64,000 nt of DNA from Flavobacterium faecale (GTDB lineage: Bacteria; Bacteroidota; Bacteroidia; Flavobacteriales; Flavobacteriaceae), in contig NZ_CP020918.1 of NCBI RefSeq assembly GCF_003076455.1, positions 682,001 to 746,000 on the forward strand. The letters run 5' to 3'. Position 1 is the stretch's first letter. The number at the start of each line of letters is the position of its first letter. Positions 61,101 through 64,000 of this stretch are shown in pieces. The position numbers and the translations under genes are program-made. Under the pieces are notes generated by a model. That model did not search any database. It was not told where the DNA came from and saw only the letters and a program-made list of their open reading frames with translations.

Positions 61101-64000
61101 TTCTTCTAAAACTCAAGTAATAACAGTTCAAGACAAAACGGCTCCAGTATTGAGCACTGCTCCTACTGCGGTTACGGTAGAATGTTCTGCTATTCCAACG
61201 GCTGCTACTTTAACAGCTACTGATAATTGCGACGCTTCACCAGTTGTAACATACAAAGAAGTAAAAAACGATGGCGCTTGCGCGAATGCGTATACACTTA
61301 CAAGAACCTGGACAGCAACGGATGCATGCGGAAATGCTTCTTCTAAAACTCAAGTAATAACAGTTCAAGATAAAACGGCTCCAGTATTGAGCACTGCTCC
61401 TGCTGCGGTAACTGTTGAATGTTCTGCTATTCCAACGGCTGCTACTTTAACAGCTACTGATAATTGTGACGCTTCGCCAGTTGTAACATACAAAGAAGTA
61501 AAAACTAATGGCGCTTGCGCGAATGCGTATACACTTACAAGAACTTGGACGGCAACGGATGCATGCGGAAATGCTTCTTCTAAAACTCAAGTAATAACAG
61601 TTCAAGATAAAACGGCTCCAGTATTGAGCACTGCTCCTGCTGCGGTTACGGTAGAATGTTCTGCTATTCCAACGGCTGCTACTTTAACAGCTACTGATAA
61701 TTGCGACGCTTCACCAGTTGTAACATACAAAGAAGTAAAAACCGATGGCGCTTGCGCGAATGCGTATACACTTACAAGAACCTGGACAGCAACGGATGCA
61801 TGCGGAAATGCTTCTTCTAAAACTCAAGTAATAACAGTTCAAGATAAAACGGCTCCAGTATTGAGCACTGCTCCTACTGCGGTTACGGTAGAATGTTCTG
61901 CTATTCCAACGGCTGCTACTTTGACTGCTACTGATAATTGCGACGCTTCGCCAGTTGTAACATACAAAGAAGTAAAAACTAATGGCGCTTGCCCGAATGC
62001 GTATACACTTACAAGAACCTGGACAGCAACGGATGCATGCGGAAATGCTTCTTCTAAAACTCAAGTAATAACAGTTCAAGACAAAACGGCTCCAGTATTG
62101 AGCACTGCTCCTACTGCGGTTACGGTAGAATGTTCTGCTATTCCAACGGCTGCTACTTTAACAGCTACTGATAATTGTGACACTTCGCCAGTTGTAACAT
62201 ACAAAGAAGTAAAAACCGATGGCGCTTGCGCGAATGCGTATACACTTACAAGAACCTGGACAGCAACGGATGCATGCGGAAATGCTTCTTCTAAAACTCA
62301 AGTAATAACAGTTCAAGACAAAACGGCTCCAGTATTGAGCACTGCTCCTACTGCGGTTACGGTAGAATGTTCTGCTATTCCAACGGCTGCTACTTTAACA
62401 GCTACTGATAATTGCGACGCTTCACCAGTTGTAACATACAAAGAAGTAAAAAACGATGGCGCTTGCGCGAATGCGTATACACTTACAAGAACCTGGACAG
62501 CAACGGATGCATGCGGAAATGCTTCTTCTAAAACTCAAGTAATAACGGTTCAAGATACAAAAGCGCCAGTTTTCGAAAATTTACCTGCTACAACTACTAT
62601 TTCATATAATTCGACACCAACATTTCAACAAGCGGTTGCAACAGACAACTGTAGTGCTGTAACTTTAACATTTAAAGACGAAGCAACTACGCCAGACTGT
62701 AACGGATCATATTCTACTACCAGAACATGGACCGCTAAAGACGTTTGTTTAAACACATCTACGGCTTCACAAACGATAAACGTGAAATCAGCAGTAGTAT
62801 TAGCAACAAATGATGCTGGGAATCCTGTAAACGGATTTGTTGGCGGCACTTCTTACACAAACGTTTTGTCTAACGACAAATTTGAAGGTCAAACAGCTAC
62901 AACTTCACAAGTTAAATTAACATTAGTGTCTTCTACAAACACTGGAGTTAGTCTATCCGGAACAAATGTAGTTGTTGCTGCAGGAACCCCTAGTGGATCG
63001 TATACATTAACATACCAAATATGCGGTATTTCTGCAACTTGCGCATGCTCAACAGCTACGGTGACTGTTCCAGTTACTGCGGCTCCTATCGATGCGGTAG
63101 ACGATACTTTTGCTTCTACTAATGGTTTAGCTGGAAACACGAATGCTGGGAATGTCTTAAACAGCAACCCTTCTTCTGCAAATACTCCTGATACTTTGAA
63201 CGGTGCACAAGCTTCTGTTTCGAATGTGAAAATCACAGTGGTTACACCTGCGACTCCTTTGACGCCTGGTGCTAAAGTACCTGCTATTGATCCTGCAACT
63301 GGTATCGTTTCGATTCCTGCTGGAACACCTGCTGGAACTTATACTATCAAATACAAAATCTGTGAAATTCTAAACAGTGCTAACTGTGACGAAGCTACGG
63401 TGACTGTTCCAGTTACTGCGGCTCCTATCGATGCGGTAGACGATACTTTTGCTTCTACTAATGGTTTGGCTGGAAATACAAATGCTGGAAATGTCTTAAA
63501 CAGCAACGCTTCTTCTGCAAATACTCCTGATACTTTGAACGGTGCACAAGCTACTGTTTCGAATGTGAAAATCACAGTGGTTACACCTGCGACTCCTTTG
63601 ACGCCTGGTGCTAAAGTACCTGCTATTGATCCTGCAACTGGTATCGTTTCGATTCCTGCTGGAACACCTGCTGGAACTTACACTATCAAATACAAAATCT
63701 GTGAGATTCTAAATCCTACTAATTGTGATGAAGCTACCATTAGTGTTCCTGTTTCTGCTGCAGCTATCGATGCAATAGATGATGTAATTCCGTCTACAAA
63801 CGGACTGGCTGGAAACACAAATGCTGGAAATGTTTTAACCAACAATCCAACTTCTCCTGATACTTTGAACGGTGCACAAGCGTCTGTTTCGAATGTGAAA
63901 ATTACGGTGACTACACCTGCGACTCCTTTGACGCCTGGTGCTAAAGTACCTACTATTGATCCTGCAACTGGTATCGTTTCGATTCCTGCTGGAACACCTG
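58186..64000 (+). CDS. Giant secreted HYR-repeat surface protein, 3' end outside window
   Basis: The frame is open from the ATG at 58186 to the window edge (1938 codons). Residues 1 to about 33 form a signal peptide (FVILLFIFCMSIDMQSQ). A unique cysteine-containing region follows to about residue 355, then one degenerate repeat. Residues 433-1459 are 13 units of 79 residues, each with VEC, ATDNC, GAC and TDACGN cysteines and the motif YTLTRTWTATDACGNASS, which is HYR/immunoglobulin-like. One diverged unit follows, then 113-residue units (AVDDTFASTNGLAGNTNAGN) from residue 1633. A gliding-motility-type C-terminal sorting domain is expected beyond the edge. It is probably an exported adhesin or matrix protein. 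Confidence 0.88.
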   Translation, partial: MNINTTTLIRKNIFLRFVILLFIFCMSIDMQSQIGSAVTITAVATNNSVQCSSGGHQTALNSWLNSHGNSSAITTCTTGQIKWTNNYSSSSFVKTCGNAGKATVVFTAKDDCGNSKTTTANFTVNDDTYPVFTNYPNGTTANQQTCGSVQNLKFSSFTEVSGDGNANTFLKGEVFKFPNVTTNVYALVTIKDLLNASIPLLDDNTPGLGTDGFKPQTKFNLSATGEQAWVEYNVAFYDSTTNQPVILPTFYANFSDIDGNSNFGEQNWTEQTADYITDSPTELTITNPSPWIVATSGTNEYTGVSNAYPQVNISTRYEQRSMLSFRVGVISRNGTQSGNLRQHSVDFDCQPSSNYGVPSTIIDEITLECDQVKEPETLTATDNCGKATVNFTETRKDGSCANKYTLTRTWTATDECGKSVKRILTINVQDTKAPVLSAAPAAVTVECSAVPTAATLTATDNCDASPVVTYKEVKTDGACANAYTLTRTWTATDACGNASSKTQVITVQDKTAPVLSTAPTAVTVECSAIPTAATLTATDNCDTSPVVTYKEVKTDGACANAYTLTRTWTATDACGNASSKTQVITVQDKTAPVLSTAPTAVTVECSAIPTAATLTATDNCDASPVVTYKEVKNDGACANAYTLTRTWTATDACGNASSKTQVITVQDKTAPVLSTAPAAVTVECSAIPTAATLTATDNCDASPVVTYKEVKTNGACANAYTLTRTWTATDACGNASSKTQVITVQDKTAPVLSTAPAAVTVECSAIPTAATLTATDNCDTSPVVTYKEVKTDGACANAYTLTRTWTATDACGNASSKSQIITVQDKTAPVLSAAPTAVTVECSAIPTAATLTATDNCDASPVVTYKEVKTDGACANAYTLTRTWTATDACGNASSKTQVITVQDKTAPVLSTAPTAVTVECSAIPTAATLTATDNCDTSPVVTYKEVKTDGACANAYTLTRTWTATDACGNASSKTQVITVQDKTAPVLSTAPTAVTVECSAIPTAATLTATDNCDASPVVTYKEVKNDGACANAYTLTRTWTATDACGNASSKTQVITVQDKTAPVLSTAPAAVTVECSAIPTAATLTATDNCDASPVVTYKEVKTNGACANAYTLTRTWTATDACGNASSKTQVITVQDKTAPVLSTAPAAVTVECSAIPTAATLTATDNCDASPVVTYKEVKTDGACANAYTLTRTWTATDACGNASSKTQVITVQDKTAPVLSTAPTAVTVECSAIPTAATLTATDNCDASPVVTYKEVKTNGACPNAYTLTRTWTATDACGNASSKTQVITVQDKTAPVLSTAPTAVTVECSAIPTAATLTATDNCDTSPVVTYKEVKTDGACANAYTLTRTWTATDACGNASSKTQVITVQDKTAPVLSTAPTAVTVECSAIPTAATLTATDNCDASPVVTYKEVKNDGACANAYTLTRTWTATDACGNASSKTQVITVQDTKAPVFENLPATTTISYNSTPTFQQAVATDNCSAVTLTFKDEATTPDCNGSYSTTRTWTAKDVCLNTSTASQTINVKSAVVLATNDAGNPVNGFVGGTSYTNVLSNDKFEGQTATTSQVKLTLVSSTNTGVSLSGTNVVVAAGTPSGSYTLTYQICGISATCACSTATVTVPVTAAPIDAVDDTFASTNGLAGNTNAGNVLNSNPSSANTPDTLNGAQASVSNVKITVVTPATPLTPGAKVPAIDPATGIVSIPAGTPAGTYTIKYKICEILNSANCDEATVTVPVTAAPIDAVDDTFASTNGLAGNTNAGNVLNSNASSANTPDTLNGAQATVSNVKITVVTPATPLTPGAKVPAIDPATGIVSIPAGTPAGTYTIKYKICEILNPTNCDEATISVPVSAAAIDAIDDVIPSTNGLAGNTNAGNVLTNNPTSPDTLNGAQASVSNVKITVTTPATPLTPGAKVPTIDPATGIVSIPAGTP
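59482..62562. repeat. Tandem array of 13 units of 237 bp
   Basis: The motif GCTCCAGTA (last position variable) starts at 59482 and then every 237 bp without exception up to 62326; the next unit at 62563 is diverged. Units 2-4 (59719-60429) and 7-9 (60904-61614) look identical over 711 bp, and units 12-13 match units 2-3 almost to their end. The recurrence is every five units (1185 bp), a higher-order pattern. Confidence 0.95.
63082..64000. repeat. Second tandem family, 339-bp units
   Basis: Units start at 63082, 63421 and 63760, exactly 339 bp (113 codons) apart, with very high identity between the first two. The third is slightly shortened in its middle and runs out of the window. Confidence 0.9.

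Noticed and set aside
61711..62079. Open frame of 122 codons on the minus strand inside the repeat array
   Set aside because: It repeats itself with the 237-bp units and lies fully antisense to the giant surface-protein frame, so it is a by-product of the repeats.
59482..62562. Regularly spaced repeats considered as a CRISPR-like array
   Set aside because: Units are 237 bp, coding in one frame and similar over their full length; there are no unique spacers and no cas genes.
62625..63575. Three minus-strand open frames in the second repeat region
   Set aside because: Antisense to a continuous coding frame and two of them are near copies created by the 339-bp repeat; no promoter or start signal.

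Overview
The window is chromosomal DNA of a member of the Bacteroidota, most probably a Flavobacterium. The evidence is low GC, start codons mostly without Shine-Dalgarno sequences, repeated use of the Bacteroidota -7 promoter word TAnnTTTG (with TTG/TTTG 19-20 nt upstream at several sites), and a flavobacterial gene set. That set includes a 14-gene complex I operon with a very short NuoG, KduI/KduD with a DUF4861 protein, and a giant HYR-type surface protein. Assignments rest on reading the sequence; no database search was possible.

Layout. 1-5.1 kb: 5' part of sucA (2-oxoglutarate dehydrogenase E1), a small outer-membrane barrel, and a minus-strand cluster with a polyprenyl diphosphate synthase. 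5.2-12 kb: a five-gene efflux operon (YceI, TetR regulator, TolC, membrane-fusion protein, RND pump) behind one promoter that carries a candidate TetR operator. 12.3-13.3 kb: two YwqK/MORN-like secreted paralogues whose promoters were duplicated with them. 13.5-16 kb: aspS and a cold-shock protein. 16.2-30.2 kb: nuoA-N, all 14 subunits in order, with a four-helix-bundle gene between nuoM and nuoN. 30.4-33.8 kb: an MFS carrier and a COG4389 membrane protein. 34-43.9 kb: a polyol-utilisation locus with an NrtR-type regulator, two long-chain mannitol dehydrogenases, a PfkB sugar kinase, a ribose-type (CUT2) ABC importer and an outer-membrane protein. 44-46 kb: a FrnE/DsbA oxidoreductase and pth. 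45.9-50.2 kb: kduI-kduD-DUF4861 (uronate/pectin catabolism) with a LacI regulator. 50.2-51.8 kb: an Abi_2/AbiF HEPN defence gene with a structured leader, lying between the intact lacI and a diverged second copy of the lacI 3' end. 52.1-57.9 kb: tRNA-Leu(CAA), prs, rplY, bioF, bioD, bioA. 58.2 kb to the end: a giant secreted repeat protein, cut by the window edge, with 13 exact-length 237-bp units followed by 339-bp units.

How the genes work together. In the polyol locus the periplasmic binding protein, ATPase and permease would import a sugar alcohol, the dehydrogenases oxidise it to a ketose, and the PfkB kinase phosphorylates that. A shared ACGT-N7-ACGT word upstream of both transcription units suggests one regulon. 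The kdu operon converts unsaturated uronate products towards 2-keto-3-deoxygluconate and has a perfect 22-bp palindrome on its -33 region, a plausible operator for the adjacent LacI protein.

The strongest candidates for something new are the Abi_2 cassette with its hairpin leader RNA and the duplicated lacI end, then the recently homogenised repeat array of the giant surface protein, then the CUT2 polyol system and its candidate operators.
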